Positions 34,912-42,825 are shown, counted from the first letter of the stretch. The stretch: DNA of 64,000 nt from JBAZHE01 sp964547855 (GCA_964547855.1 CAZJPG010000003.1:27010-91009), one strand, 5' to 3'. The notes: generated from the sequence alone by a model not told the origin. A program made the numbers and translations.

Positions 34912-36329
34912 AGAAGTTTCGAGTATTCAACTAGATACTTTTTGGCGGAAATTTGCCAAGAAAAATCTCTTTTAAAACAATTCTTTTGTAATTTAAGCCA
35001 ACATTTTTTATCGTTTTTATAGACTTTAATGGCTTTTTTTAGGCATTTTTCTAACTCTATCCTAGAAAAACGATCAAAAGTGAATCCTATTTTCGAATCT
35101 ACGGAATCCTTTAATCCTCCAACCCTCCTAACTAAAGGGATCGTTCCGTAGCGGGCGGCTATCATCTGACCAAGTCCGCAAGGCTCGAATTTTGATGGCA
35201 TTAAGAAAATGTCGGAACCAGCATAAATACGTCTAGCCATGGCCTCATCAAAGCCTATTATGGCCGCTATTTTCCCAGGATAACGAGCCGAGAGGTCTAA
35301 AAGTCGTTCTTCATGAGCGCGATCGCCAGTGCCTAAAAAAATAAATTGGGCGTCCAAACTAGCCAACCAATCACCAAAAAGAGCCAAACCTTTCTGATCG
35401 AAAAGACGAGAGATGAAGCCGACCACTGGAATATCGGAGCGCATCGAAATACCAACAGTTTTCTGCAAACTTTCCTTATCCGCTTCCTTACCAGACAAAT
35501 CAAAAGAAGAATAATTCCTCTTTATATACGGATCCAAAGATGGGTCATAGACAGATACGTCTATGCCATTAAGAATCCCTTTAATTTTACTTTTATTCGC
35601 TTTAGTTATTTTAGAAAGCCCAAAGGCAAATTTTGGGTCCATGATCTCCTTCGCATAACTAGGGCTTACGGTCGTCACTAAGTCGGAATTTATTATTCCT
35701 TGAACCATAAAATTAATATCACCATCTTCAGAGTCGCGCAAAAGCGATGGCAATGAATCAATTTTAATATTGGCCACAGAAACGACATCTGGAATACTGC
35801 GCCCTTGATATTCGAAATTATGGATAGTGAACAAAGTCTTGATCGACCAAAGATCTTTATAGCGCTTATTCTTCAATAAAGCAGGGATAAGTCCGCAATG
35901 AAAATCATGACAATGAATTATGTTGGGCAAAAAATCTAAACGTGGCAACGATTCGAGCACAGCCAAGTCAAAAAATAAAAACTTTTCGCTCTCGTGACGG
36001 GAAAATTCCTGATTATAGACATCCGGACCACCGAAATGCTCATCATTCTCGATCAAATACAAAGTCACCCCTTTTATAGCCTTGTCTGTTCGCCAAAGCT
36101 GCACAGAATAATCGCGGCCGCCGGAATTAAAAGAAAAACTAGGACCAAACCTCTCGATCCCCCATTTTTCATTATCAATAAAATGATATTTGGGTATAAT
36201 GACGCGAGCTTCGCAATCTATATAATTCAAAGCCGACGGCAGACTACCGATCACATCGGCCAATCCTCCGACCTTAGCTAAGGGTGCGGCTTCGACGGCG
36301 GTCATTAATACTTTTATTTTATCTTTCAT
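34899..36329 (-). CDS. glgA: Glycogen/starch synthase (GT5), distal copy
   Basis: This 476-residue glycosyltransferase transfers glucose from ADP-glucose (or UDP-glucose) to the end of an alpha-1,4-glucan. The N-terminus has the nucleotide-sugar site AKVGGLADVIGSLPSAL, then HCHDFHCGLIPALL. The C-terminal half has GFISRLFDQKGLALF and MPSKFEPCGLGQM, the conserved E-x7-E region. The start overlaps the 3' end of the GH57 gene by 4 nt (ATGA), so the two are translationally coupled. It is a second GlgA beside the one at 37513-38988; the two differ enough to have separate roles or substrates. No glgC, glgB or glgP is seen in the window. Confidence 0.92.
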   Translation of the reverse strand: MKDKIKVLMTAVEAAPLAKVGGLADVIGSLPSALNYIDCEARVIIPKYHFIDNEKWGIERFGPSFSFNSGGRDYSVQLWRTDKAIKGVTLYLIENDEHFGGPDVYNQEFSRHESEKFLFFDLAVLESLPRLDFLPNIIHCHDFHCGLIPALLKNKRYKDLWSIKTLFTIHNFEYQGRSIPDVVSVANIKIDSLPSLLRDSEDGDINFMVQGIINSDLVTTVSPSYAKEIMDPKFAFGLSKITKANKSKIKGILNGIDVSVYDPSLDPYIKRNYSSFDLSGKEADKESLQKTVGISMRSDIPVVGFISRLFDQKGLALFGDWLASLDAQFIFLGTGDRAHEERLLDLSARYPGKIAAIIGFDEAMARRIYAGSDIFLMPSKFEPCGLGQMIAARYGTIPLVRRVGGLKDSVDSKIGFTFDRFSRIELEKCLKKAIKVYKNDKKCWLKLQKNCFKRDFSWQISAKKYLVEYSKLLKSQ

Positions 36330-37498
36330 ATATTTTCAGGTTTCTTTTTCCAATATACCCCCCAATGTTTTTGCCAAATTAAACGTTTGATATCGATGCA
36401 GAGCTCTTCGGCCTCGACCTTCTCATCACGGCTCCTATCATCCTCTATCGATCTGACTGCCCTGATCATTTGATTTACTCCCCTCTCGATGACATCCGGG
36501 TTCCAGGCATGTGGTCCGAAAATATAGCTAAAATCTTTGGCCGATGCCCACCAAAAAGTACAGCTAGCTAAACCACGCGACAAATGATAATGCGCCCACT
36601 TCGCATTAGGGTCGCGGTGATATTTTTCTATTATGCTAATGGCTAAATCGGCGAACTTCCAAAGTTTTTGATGAACGCGATTGCGGCTATCGGCCCAAAG
36701 AGCAAAAGGTTCATCGTCCAATATTTCCTTTTCTGTGGACTCCCAATTTCCTTTAACCAATTTAACCTCAAAAACCTCTTTCTTCGAATTAATGAACTCC
36801 GAAACTGACATCGTCTGAATGCTGGTATTCTTGAGCAACCTCTCCAAATCGCGGGCTTTCTCCTTATGTCTTAAGCCATAAAGTTCGCCATCGGTCGCAG
36901 TTATGGCTATGTCCTTATATTGATACTTCTTATTCAAAACTTCTGGCACATAGCAATTCGAAAAATCACGGGAACGAAAAACAACCTTAAGGCCGCTATT
37001 TTTATCTTTATAAATTTTATTGAAATCGACCTGAGAAAAACGCCCGTTATAGCAAATCTCGTCCAATATGATCCATTCGAAACCGGAATTTTTAATAACC
37101 TTAGCCGCTTCGCTGCTATAGGCCATCTCCGGCATAAAAAAACCGCGCAATTTTATATCACTACCAAAGGCTGATTTTAATATGCGATTATTCTCTTTTA
37201 TTTGGCGAGCGATCTCTTTTTTCGGTACAAGTGGCATTAAACAATGGAAAGCGACGCTACCGACTAGTTCCAGCTGTCCCTTTTCAACCAAAGCCTTAAT
37301 CCTCTCTATCAATTCAAAATATCTAAGTTCCTGCCAACGATCGACAAGACAACCGGTTATGTTCATGGTGAACTTGACCGAAGGGTCGGCTTCCAGGACC
37401 GAAACGATTCGCTTGTAGCTTTTTTCAGTCGCCTCTTCGACGATATAAGCATCAGAATTAGGGAGCTGATAGATATGTAAAAAATTAATCCAGATCAT
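36326..37498 (-). CDS. Glycoside hydrolase family 57 (alpha-amylase / glucanotransferase type)
   Basis: This 390-residue protein shows the GH57 N-terminal pattern: WINFLHIYQLPN at the start, KFTMNITGCLVDRW, LELVGSVAFHCLMPLV, RGFFMPEMAYSSE (the conserved Glu region), GFEWIILDE and ITATDGELYGLRHK. GH57 enzymes act on alpha-1,4-glucans as amylases, 4-alpha-glucanotransferases or branching enzymes. Lying between two glycogen synthases and coupled to one by a 4-nt overlap, it probably remodels or breaks down stored glucan. The exact activity cannot be decided from motifs. It lies 14 nt downstream of the proximal glgA. Confidence 0.85.
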   Translation of the reverse strand: MIWINFLHIYQLPNSDAYIVEEATEKSYKRIVSVLEADPSVKFTMNITGCLVDRWQELRYFELIERIKALVEKGQLELVGSVAFHCLMPLVPKKEIARQIKENNRILKSAFGSDIKLRGFFMPEMAYSSEAAKVIKNSGFEWIILDEICYNGRFSQVDFNKIYKDKNSGLKVVFRSRDFSNCYVPEVLNKKYQYKDIAITATDGELYGLRHKEKARDLERLLKNTSIQTMSVSEFINSKKEVFEVKLVKGNWESTEKEILDDEPFALWADSRNRVHQKLWKFADLAISIIEKYHRDPNAKWAHYHLSRGLASCTFWWASAKDFSYIFGPHAWNPDVIERGVNQMIRAVRSIEDDRSRDEKVEAEELCIDIKRLIWQKHWGVYWKKKPENI

Positions 37499-37512
37499 AA
37501 TTATTTATTTTC

Positions 37513-38988
37513 TCATTTAGAGCGGAGCAAGCTGCGATAAAGTTTTAAATATTTTCCTGCTGGTATGTCCCAGGAATGGGACATTTTCATTGCCCTTCTT
37601 ACCAACCCTTCCCATTGCTCCTTATATCTATAACTCTCGATAGCCCTCATAATGGCGCCGAAAAGTTGAAATTCATTGAACTTTTCAAAGACAAATCCAG
37701 TGCCGCGGCTAGAGACCGGGTCATAGTCGTTGACCGTGTCGTTCAAGCCGCCGACCTTGCGCACCACCGGTACACTACCATAACGCATAGCCCGCATCTG
37801 ATTGAGCCCACAAGGCTCATAATATGAAGGCATCAAATACAGGTCAGAGGCGGCATAAACTTGGGTCTCATATTTCATACAATCGTCATGAGTCGGCAAT
37901 AAAACGATTTTCTTAGGATAACGTTTGGCGAATCTTTTGAGATGAGAGAGGTAATCTTTATGACAATCGCCGACCATTATTATTTGTAGATCTAAGGCGA
38001 TCAGCTGTTCCATTATATTAACGATAAGCTCAAAGCCTTTCTGGAATGTCATGCGGCTAGCACTGCAAATGATCGGGGTGTTCGGCAACACCGCAAGACC
38101 AAAAGCCTTCTGCACAAAAGCCTTATTCTCAGCCTTAGCGTCTCTGAATTCAACACTGTCATAATTGCAAAAAAGTCCGGGATCGGTAGCCGGATCCCAG
38201 GCACCTTCATCGATACCATTGACGATGCCGAATAAACGATCGGCGCGATTAGCCAATATCTTGTCTTGATCTTCGCCGAACTCTTTGGTCATGATCTCTT
38301 CACGGTATGTTTCGGAAACGGTGGTCAGAGCATCGGCGTGCAGGATCGCGCGACGTATGAAATTAATTCTCTCTATGCCAGGGTCGGACAATTTTGGTAA
38401 ACGGCCACGACCGTCATCACGCTCCTCTGGCGGAATACTCCACCAATCATGCCCGAATTGAAAAGCAAGATTATGAATAGTGAAAATAGTCTTTGCACTC
38501 TTCAGTGTCTCGGAATAACGAAAGTCGGTTTTAAGGAAATAAGGAATAAGACCAGCATGCCAGTCATGACAATGGATGATATCCGCCTCGAACTTTAAAA
38601 GTGACAACAGCTTCAAAGCCGCGACATCGAAGACAAAAAAACGGGCGTTCTCATGTTCCGACCCGTAAATGCTTTTCTTACGCGAAAAATATTTGTCATT
38701 ATCGATAAAATATACCGGCAAACCATCAGACAAAGATCCTTTCCAATAACTGACGTTAACGACCTCTTCATCATTGAGGTAAACCTCGATGTCTTTAAAG
38801 ATCAATTTAAGGCCATACCTCTCCTTCTCTATTATCTGCTCATAAAAAGGAGTTATGGAGATAACTTCTTGTCCAAGGTCGCGGATAGCACGAGGGAGGC
38901 ATTCTGCCACATCAGCCAAACCGCCGCTCTTTGAGAACGGCGTCATTTCGGAGGCTATGGAAACTATTTTAAGTTTTTTCCCTGCCAT
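37513..38988 (-). CDS. glgA: Glycogen/starch synthase (GT5), proximal copy
   Basis: This 491-residue GT5 enzyme shows KSGGLADVAECLPRAI at the N-terminus, HCHDWHAGLIPYFL, TIHNLAFQFG, GIVNGIDEGAWDP (family VxNGID), SRMTFQKGFELIV and LMPSYYEPCGLNQM. These are the expected substrate and E-x7-E sites. It starts 3 nt after ruvC, so it belongs to the yebC-ruvC-glgA-GH57-glgA run. It is closer in length and motifs to classical bacterial GlgA than the distal copy is. Confidence 0.93.
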   Translation of the reverse strand: MAGKKLKIVSIASEMTPFSKSGGLADVAECLPRAIRDLGQEVISITPFYEQIIEKERYGLKLIFKDIEVYLNDEEVVNVSYWKGSLSDGLPVYFIDNDKYFSRKKSIYGSEHENARFFVFDVAALKLLSLLKFEADIIHCHDWHAGLIPYFLKTDFRYSETLKSAKTIFTIHNLAFQFGHDWWSIPPEERDDGRGRLPKLSDPGIERINFIRRAILHADALTTVSETYREEIMTKEFGEDQDKILANRADRLFGIVNGIDEGAWDPATDPGLFCNYDSVEFRDAKAENKAFVQKAFGLAVLPNTPIICSASRMTFQKGFELIVNIMEQLIALDLQIIMVGDCHKDYLSHLKRFAKRYPKKIVLLPTHDDCMKYETQVYAASDLYLMPSYYEPCGLNQMRAMRYGSVPVVRKVGGLNDTVNDYDPVSSRGTGFVFEKFNEFQLFGAIMRAIESYRYKEQWEGLVRRAMKMSHSWDIPAGKYLKLYRSLLRSK

Positions 38989-38991
38989 ATC

Positions 38992-39471
38992 CTATTTTAA
39001 TTGGTTAAGTCCGGCGACGGCGACGGCTAAAGCATCGGCCGCATCGTCCGGCTTTGGCATCTCCTTAAGTCCTAGTAGAAGCATCACCATCTTTTGAACC
39101 TGTTTCTTGTCGGCCTTGCCATAACAAGAGATCGCTTGTTTTACTTGGGGCGGAGTAAATTCGACTATCGACAACCCGGCACGCCTCAAAGCCAAAAGCG
39201 CCACCCCTCTAGCCTGACCGACTATCAATGCCGTTTTAGCGTTGTTAGAAAAATAAAGTTGTTCCACTGCCGCCATGCTTGGCTTATACTTGGCAATGAT
39301 TCTATCGAGTTCTTTATCTAAACAAAGTAAACGATCAGGCAACGAACAGGACGAAGATGTCTTAATTGAGCCATAGGCCAGACACTTAGTCTTGCCGCCA
39401 GGCAATTTCTCGATCAAGCCGAAACCAGTATCAGCTATACCTGGATCGATGCCTAAAATAACTTTATTCAT
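38992..39471 (-). CDS. ruvC: Holliday junction resolvase RuvC
   Basis: This 159-residue endonuclease cleaves Holliday junctions made by RuvAB. It has the catalytic acidic residues in ILGIDPGIADTGFG (Asp), AAVEQLYFSNN (Glu) and the C-terminal PDDAADALAVAV (Asp pair). The length is normal. It lies between yebC (43 nt upstream) and glgA (3 nt downstream). The yebC-ruvC order is conserved in many bacteria; ruvA and ruvB are not next to it here. Confidence 0.95.
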   Translation of the reverse strand: MNKVILGIDPGIADTGFGLIEKLPGGKTKCLAYGSIKTSSSCSLPDRLLCLDKELDRIIAKYKPSMAAVEQLYFSNNAKTALIVGQARGVALLALRRAGLSIVEFTPPQVKQAISCYGKADKKQVQKMVMLLLGLKEMPKPDDAADALAVAVAGLNQLK

Positions 39472-39514
39472 AACGCTACGTCATTTCAGTAAAAGCCGAA
39501 ATGACTATAAAAGA

Positions 39515-40231
39515 CTATTTCAAATTGGAATAATACTCTGTGATATCCTGGTTGTCCTCTATGGCATTGATCAAACTGTCGACCTTCTGCTCGTCATCAC
39601 CGGAAACAGTGATAGCGTCCTTGGCGACATATTCTACACCGGCCGCCTCAAGCGTTACGCCTTTGCCCTCCAAATAGGTCTTAACATCCTGCAAACTACC
39701 GGTTTGAGTAAGAATGGTCACGCCCTCTTCCTCGACTTTAACATCGTCGGCTCCGGCGTCGATCAACTCTAGCTGGCCCTCGTCCGAAGATATGCTAGCG
39801 GCATTGGCGGCTGCGACACGAATAACCCCTTTAAGATCAAAATTCCACATCACCGAGCTCATGGCTCCGCCATGCTGAGAAAGAAGATGACGAACTTCGG
39901 CGGCCGTACGATTCTTGTTGTCGGTCACGATCTTTAATACGAATTGAGTGTTGGCTGGCCCGACAGCCTCATAGGTCAATTCTTCAATGGTCACGCCCTC
40001 CAACTCTCCAGTGCCACGCTTGATGGCACGCTCGATATTCTCTTTAGGCATATTAGCTGCCTTGGCGCGATCGATGGCAATGCGTAAAGCAAAGTTCATA
40101 TCAGGGTTACCACCCTTATCGCGAGCAGCTATAGTTATAACATTAGCCAATCTAGTAAAAATAGCGCCTCTTTTGGCGTCATTAGCCTCCTTTTGTCTGT
40201 GGGTCGTCGCCCATTTAGAATGTCCGGACAT
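39515..40231 (-). CDS. yebC: YebC/PmpR family protein
   Basis: This 238-residue protein begins MSGHSKWATTHRQKEANDAK, the YebC signature, and contains GGNPDMNFALRIAIDRAKA, NMPKENIERAIKRGTGEL and LLSQHGGAMSSVMWNFDLKG. YebC proteins were described as transcription regulators and, more recently, as factors that help ribosomes through difficult proline-rich stretches. Either role would suit a cell making large surface proteins. It is the first gene of the ruvC-glgA run. Confidence 0.95.
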   Translation of the reverse strand: MSGHSKWATTHRQKEANDAKRGAIFTRLANVITIAARDKGGNPDMNFALRIAIDRAKAANMPKENIERAIKRGTGELEGVTIEELTYEAVGPANTQFVLKIVTDNKNRTAAEVRHLLSQHGGAMSSVMWNFDLKGVIRVAAANAASISSDEGQLELIDAGADDVKVEEEGVTILTQTGSLQDVKTYLEGKGVTLEAAGVEYVAKDAITVSGDDEQKVDSLINAIEDNQDITEYYSNLK

Positions 40232-40255
40232 AGATAGTGTCGTCTGGCTCGGTCA

Positions 40256-40387
40256 TTAGCAAACGAATGGACGAGCCAATTCTGAAAAATTATAATATTT
40301 GTCATAACTTTCATGTCCAACTCCATACCAAAATTTTCCTTTTTCGTCTTTGCCATCTGGCATAAAATATCTTAAATATCTTAGCAT
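40256..40387 (-). CDS. Small ORF, 43 aa
   Basis: On the minus strand an ATG at 40387 opens a 43-codon frame ending TAA at 40256. It encodes a short protein rich in aromatic residues (GKFWYGVGHESYDKYYNF). The Trp/Tyr/His content and lack of low-complexity sequence make it more protein-like than a random frame. No clear ribosome-binding site or family is seen. It starts 65 nt from an assembly gap, so a longer N-terminal context cannot be judged. Confidence 0.35.
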   Translation of the reverse strand: MLRYLRYFMPDGKDEKGKFWYGVGHESYDKYYNFSELARPFVC

Positions 40388-40452
40388 AATAATTCTTTAG
40401 TAGTTATTTTTAATATTCACCATTTGCAACTTGGCATGTCAGCAATCCGAGA

Positions 40453-40462
40453 NNNNNNNNNN
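40453..40462. other. Assembly gap of 10 Ns
   Basis: The gap lies in an intergenic stretch between the small ORF and pheA. The flanks (about 65 nt and 130 nt) hold no gene that I can see apart from the pheA terminator. Confidence 0.95.
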
Positions 40463-40589
40463 TATAATATTTGATAAAAAAATGACCCCGAACCAAAATC
40501 TCGGTAAGCCATATCCTACACCAGATAAGATTACCACCAAACGGCGGAAAAATCAAGATTTTTAGTATTATTTTAGCTAATAATGAAAT

Positions 40590-40624
40590 AAAAAGCTGTG
40601 ATCCAACAAAAATGGACCACAGCT
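40590..40624 (-). terminator. Terminator of pheA
   Basis: Stem arms 40594-40600 and 40618-40624, with an inner TCCA/TGGA extension and one G-U pair, are followed by TTTTATTTC on the minus strand. Confidence 0.8.
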
Positions 40625-40633
40625 AAGCACCAA

Positions 40634-41488
40634 TCATACATACAAAAGCTCAGAAAAAGAACCAAGGACCAATAACTTTTTAGTGACATGACCGAGCAAA
40701 CCAAGTATTTGTTTGGTCACTGGGTCGTCTTTATGTCCTTCAAACTCCACATACCAACCAATATTGGCATTATCACCGGAAAAGACGGAATCCAAAAACA
40801 ACATATTGCGACGAGAAAAAGAAATAATACCAAGGGCGTTTACCAGAGAACCGGTCTCGTGTTTTATCCAAAACATAATCGCCGTCTTACAGTTTGAAGT
40901 GGCCCTGGCTTTTTCTCGACTCAAAAGTTGAAATGTCGTCTTATTGCCATCATTGTCCTGAACATCTTCTTTTAAGGCTTTTAGTCCATGGACTTGAGCG
41001 GCGAAGCCAGAGGCCAAGGCCGCTAACCCCGAATCTGTCCCAGAAGAAGAAACCACCCGAGCGGCATCGGCCGTGCTAAGGGCTGCTACCTCGTCAGCGA
41101 CTCCATACTCCTCGATGACCTTCCGGCATTGCTTTAATGCCTCGGGATGAGAGATGATTTTTTTCACCCCAGTGCCTTCCGTAAAATCAGGATGTACCAA
41201 AAGACAATGCCTTATCGGCAAGACTATTTCCATGACAGGATATAATTTCCGACTTTCAAAATCAGCGCTTTGGTTTGTCCAATAACGACCGACGTCCGCG
41301 ATCAAGCCAGTGGAATTATTATGAACCGGAACAACTCCATAATCCACTCCTCCTAGCGCCACTTTTTCCATAACTTCCACATTGCTTCTACAGAAAACGA
41401 ATTCTGATTCTCCTCCACCGATAAGCCGACTGCCAGCTTCATGACCGTTTGTCCCTGCCGGACCTAGAACCGCTACGCGTTTAACCAT
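40634..41488 (-). CDS. pheA: Prephenate dehydratase with ACT domain
   Basis: This protein of about 284 residues converts prephenate to phenylpyruvate, the committed step to phenylalanine. It has VAVLGPAGTNGHEAGSRL at the N-terminus, YGVVPVHNNSTG (family VPxENSxxG), IISHPEALKQCRK, ALSTADAARVV and DNDGNKTTFQLLS (family NxTRF). A C-terminal ACT domain starts TAIMFWIKHETGSLVNALGI and should bind phenylalanine for feedback inhibition. ATG 41488 has GGAAGGTGG upstream and is preferred over a GTG at 41497. There is no chorismate mutase fusion. It is preceded by a Phe-rich leader peptide and a terminator (attenuation). Confidence 0.9.
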   Translation of the reverse strand: MVKRVAVLGPAGTNGHEAGSRLIGGGESEFVFCRSNVEVMEKVALGGVDYGVVPVHNNSTGLIADVGRYWTNQSADFESRKLYPVMEIVLPIRHCLLVHPDFTEGTGVKKIISHPEALKQCRKVIEEYGVADEVAALSTADAARVVSSSGTDSGLAALASGFAAQVHGLKALKEDVQDNDGNKTTFQLLSREKARATSNCKTAIMFWIKHETGSLVNALGIISFSRRNMLFLDSVFSGDNANIGWYVEFEGHKDDPVTKQILGLLGHVTKKLLVLGSFSELLYV

Positions 41489-41537
41489 ACGAACCACCTT
41501 CCGTTAATTGGTTTAATTGTCAAAAGAGCTAAAAAAC

Positions 41538-41568
41538 AAAAAATCTGACCACCACACAAGGGGTCAGA
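41538..41568 (-). terminator. Attenuator (leader terminator) upstream of pheA
   Basis: On the minus strand arms TCTGACC (41568-41562) and GGTCAGA (41550-41544) form a 7-bp stem that can extend by two C-G pairs past a bulge. It is followed directly by T6. It lies 50 nt before the pheA start and 32 nt after the leader-peptide stop, the standard geometry of an attenuator. Confidence 0.8.
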
Positions 41569-41600
41569 AGGATTAAATGCGACAATTCGATCAACGCCAA

Positions 41601-41666
41601 TTAACCCCTACCCCTAAAGGTAAAGAAAAAGGCAAAGAAAGAATTGTTGGCTTTTACGATATTCAT
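41601..41666 (-). CDS. pheL: Phenylalanine-rich leader peptide (pheL-like)
   Basis: This 21-codon frame on the minus strand starts at ATG 41666 and ends at TAA 41601. It contains NSFFAFFFTF, six Phe in eight residues, almost the same core as the E. coli PheL leader (FFFAFFFTF). Just after the Phe codons a G-rich segment (GGGGTAGGGG, covering the last codons) can pair with the 5' arm of the downstream terminator (ACCCC and adjacent bases). A ribosome stalled at Phe codons would leave this segment free and prevent termination. When Phe-tRNA is plentiful, termination follows. The promoter is about 10-15 nt upstream, so the mRNA has almost no 5' leader before the ATG. Confidence 0.8.
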   Translation of the reverse strand: MNIVKANNSFFAFFFTFRGRG

Positions 41667-41681
41667 ATTTTACTAATATTC

Positions 41682-41710
41682 ATATTATATGGTTAAAATC
41701 CTTTAGTCAA
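41682..41710 (-). promoter_or_regulatory. Promoter of the pheL-pheA unit
   Basis: TTGACT (41710-41705) and TAATAT (41687-41682) with 17 bp between on the minus strand. An overlapping TATAAT (41689-41684) gives a 15-bp spacing. The transcript would start about 10 nt before the leader ATG. Confidence 0.6.
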
Positions 41711-41726
41711 CCCCGCTCTTAAAAAA

Positions 41727-41760
41727 TAAAAACGGGGAGGAAATCTTTCCTCTCCGTTTT
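41727..41760 (-). terminator. Terminator downstream of the 78-aa gene
   Basis: A near-perfect 15-bp stem built on AAAACGG...CCGTTTT with one mismatch. On the minus strand it is followed by TTTTTATTTTTT. It ends a 3' region of about 120 nt after the gene at 41883, in which a GGCGG/CCGCC hairpin is the only other feature I see. Confidence 0.7.
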
Positions 41761-41882
41761 CAACAAAAGAACAAAGGGGTTGAATGGTCACATCATGGGC
41801 GGTTTAGCCGCCTTGGATAGAACAGGGTCGCCGTCACTAGCCGATATGGCCCCAAGGGAGGATCGCTCCACTCCCCTTTTTT

Positions 41883-42119
41883 TCATTCCACTAAAGAACA
41901 TGAATTACAAGCAGAAAAAATATCCAAATACTCTATCTCCGAACGAATAGAGATTAGATTCCTTTCTGCCTTTTCCAGCAGCCTCCGATAGACTATGGTC
42001 AAATTGTCGCGACCTTCAATCTTAGCCTTTTCTAATTTACGAGCCAAATTATCCTTCTCCCGACTAACTAGAAAGAATTTGTCCATTCTTTTGGCGATGG
42101 CTGGCGGTACGTGAGTCAT
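41883..42119 (-). CDS. Small charged helical protein of unknown function
   Basis: This 78-residue protein starts MTHVPPAIAKRMDKF after a clear AGGAGAGG site. A longer frame opening at 42200 runs back through a terminator hairpin and is rejected. It is mostly predicted helix with many Lys/Arg/Glu (EKDNLARKLEKAKIEGR, RRLLEKAERNL) and ends FSACNSCSLVE, with two Cys in CNSC. No family is recognised. It lies between the 30-aa peptide gene and the pheA leader. Confidence 0.6.
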   Translation of the reverse strand: MTHVPPAIAKRMDKFFLVSREKDNLARKLEKAKIEGRDNLTIVYRRLLEKAERNLISIRSEIEYLDIFSACNSCSLVE

Positions 42120-42164
42120 AACCTCTCCTTTTTTTAAAGTTTTTCCAAAGTACAAGTAATAAAC

Positions 42165-42197
42165 AAAACCGCCGCTTTCCTGTTTTGGAAGCGGCGG
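42165..42197 (-). terminator. Terminator after the 30-aa peptide gene
   Basis: A GC-rich stem (CCGCCGCTT with AAGCGGCGG plus a bulged CC/GG extension) is followed on the minus strand by TTTTGTTTATT. It starts 27 nt past the stop of the 30-aa gene. Confidence 0.8.
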
Positions 42198-42223
42198 CAA
42201 TATTTCTAGTATCTATTTACCAA

Positions 42224-42316
42224 TCAAACTATTAAGCCACTTCCAAAAGCGCCGACGATTACGACGACCAACAATACTAGGACGAGGCTCAAATTTTGGA
42301 AATTAGCTTTATTCAT
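42224..42316 (-). CDS. 30-aa single-helix membrane peptide
   Basis: ATG 42316 to TGA 42224 encodes MNKANFQNLS followed by one strongly hydrophobic helix (LVLVLLVVVIVGAFGSGLIV) that reaches the C-terminus. A consensus promoter (TTGACT, 17 bp, TATAAT) ends 13 nt before the ATG, so the mRNA would be nearly leaderless. A strong terminator follows. Complete transcription signals around so small a frame argue that it is real. The form is that of small regulatory membrane peptides or type I toxin peptides; which one cannot be told. Confidence 0.6.
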   Translation of the reverse strand: MNKANFQNLSLVLVLLVVVIVGAFGSGLIV

Positions 42317-42328
42317 AAACTTAAAAAT

Positions 42329-42357
42329 ATTATAGTCCAAGACATTCAAACAGTCAA
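42329..42357 (-). promoter_or_regulatory. Consensus promoter of the 30-aa peptide gene
   Basis: TTGACT (42357-42352) and TATAAT (42334-42329), spacer 17 bp, minus strand. Confidence 0.65.
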
Positions 42358-42383
42358 ATTTTCTCGATCGACATAGCTATAAA

Positions 42384-42415
42384 TAAAAAAGCGCCGAAAC
42401 AAGTTCGACGTTTTC
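42384..42415 (-). terminator. Terminator of the 133-aa membrane protein gene
   Basis: A 9-bp stem with one bulged C on the minus strand, then TTTTTTATTTAT. It lies directly after the stop at 42424. Confidence 0.65.
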
Positions 42416-42423
42416 AAGAAAAA

Positions 42424-42825
42424 TCATCTTTTGGTTTTTTTCTTTTTCTTCTCGCCAAGATGCAGAATCCAAAAACAGGTATCGAAGATAGCGAAAATAA
42501 AAAGAACTAAGAACATCTTGGGAAGAATGGCTAAAGAAAAATACTGTAGAGACATACCTAGCCAGGACAATGTCCAACCATGCTCAATAAGAGACTTAAG
42601 ATGCACTCCAGCGGCTATGATCCCGATCGACGTGCCAAGTATCAGCAACCAAGACAATGGATGGAAACAGCCAGTAAGCCTTTTATCACTTCTAAAAAAA
42701 TCCACCAAGATCACACAACCAACAAAGGCAAACAGGCCAAGAGTTAATATGATCGTGCTATTCTGCCCCATTCCCCCTGGCGGAAGCATGGGATCGATCA
42801 AATCAGTAGAGTTAGTGAATGGCAT
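42424..42825 (-). CDS. Four-helix membrane protein of unknown function
   Basis: This 133-residue protein has hydrophobic segments near 24-42, 58-76, 88-102 and 103-121 and a very basic tail (GEKKKKKTKR). GGGGGAGGG lies close upstream of the ATG. No motif is recognised. It forms a single-gene unit, with a TTGACA-containing promoter region around 42870-42900 and its own terminator. Confidence 0.65.
   Translation of the reverse strand: MPFTNSTDLIDPMLPPGGMGQNSTIILTLGLFAFVGCVILVDFFRSDKRLTGCFHPLSWLLILGTSIGIIAAGVHLKSLIEHGWTLSWLGMSLQYFSLAILPKMFLVLFIFAIFDTCFWILHLGEKKKKKTKR

Noticed and set aside
40135..40356. A 73-residue frame overlapping yebC
   Set aside because: It runs into the yebC coding region in another frame; the better small frame there is 40256-40387.
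42120..42200. N-terminal extension of the 78-aa gene to 42200
   Set aside because: It covers a strong terminator hairpin, and a good ribosome site precedes the internal ATG.
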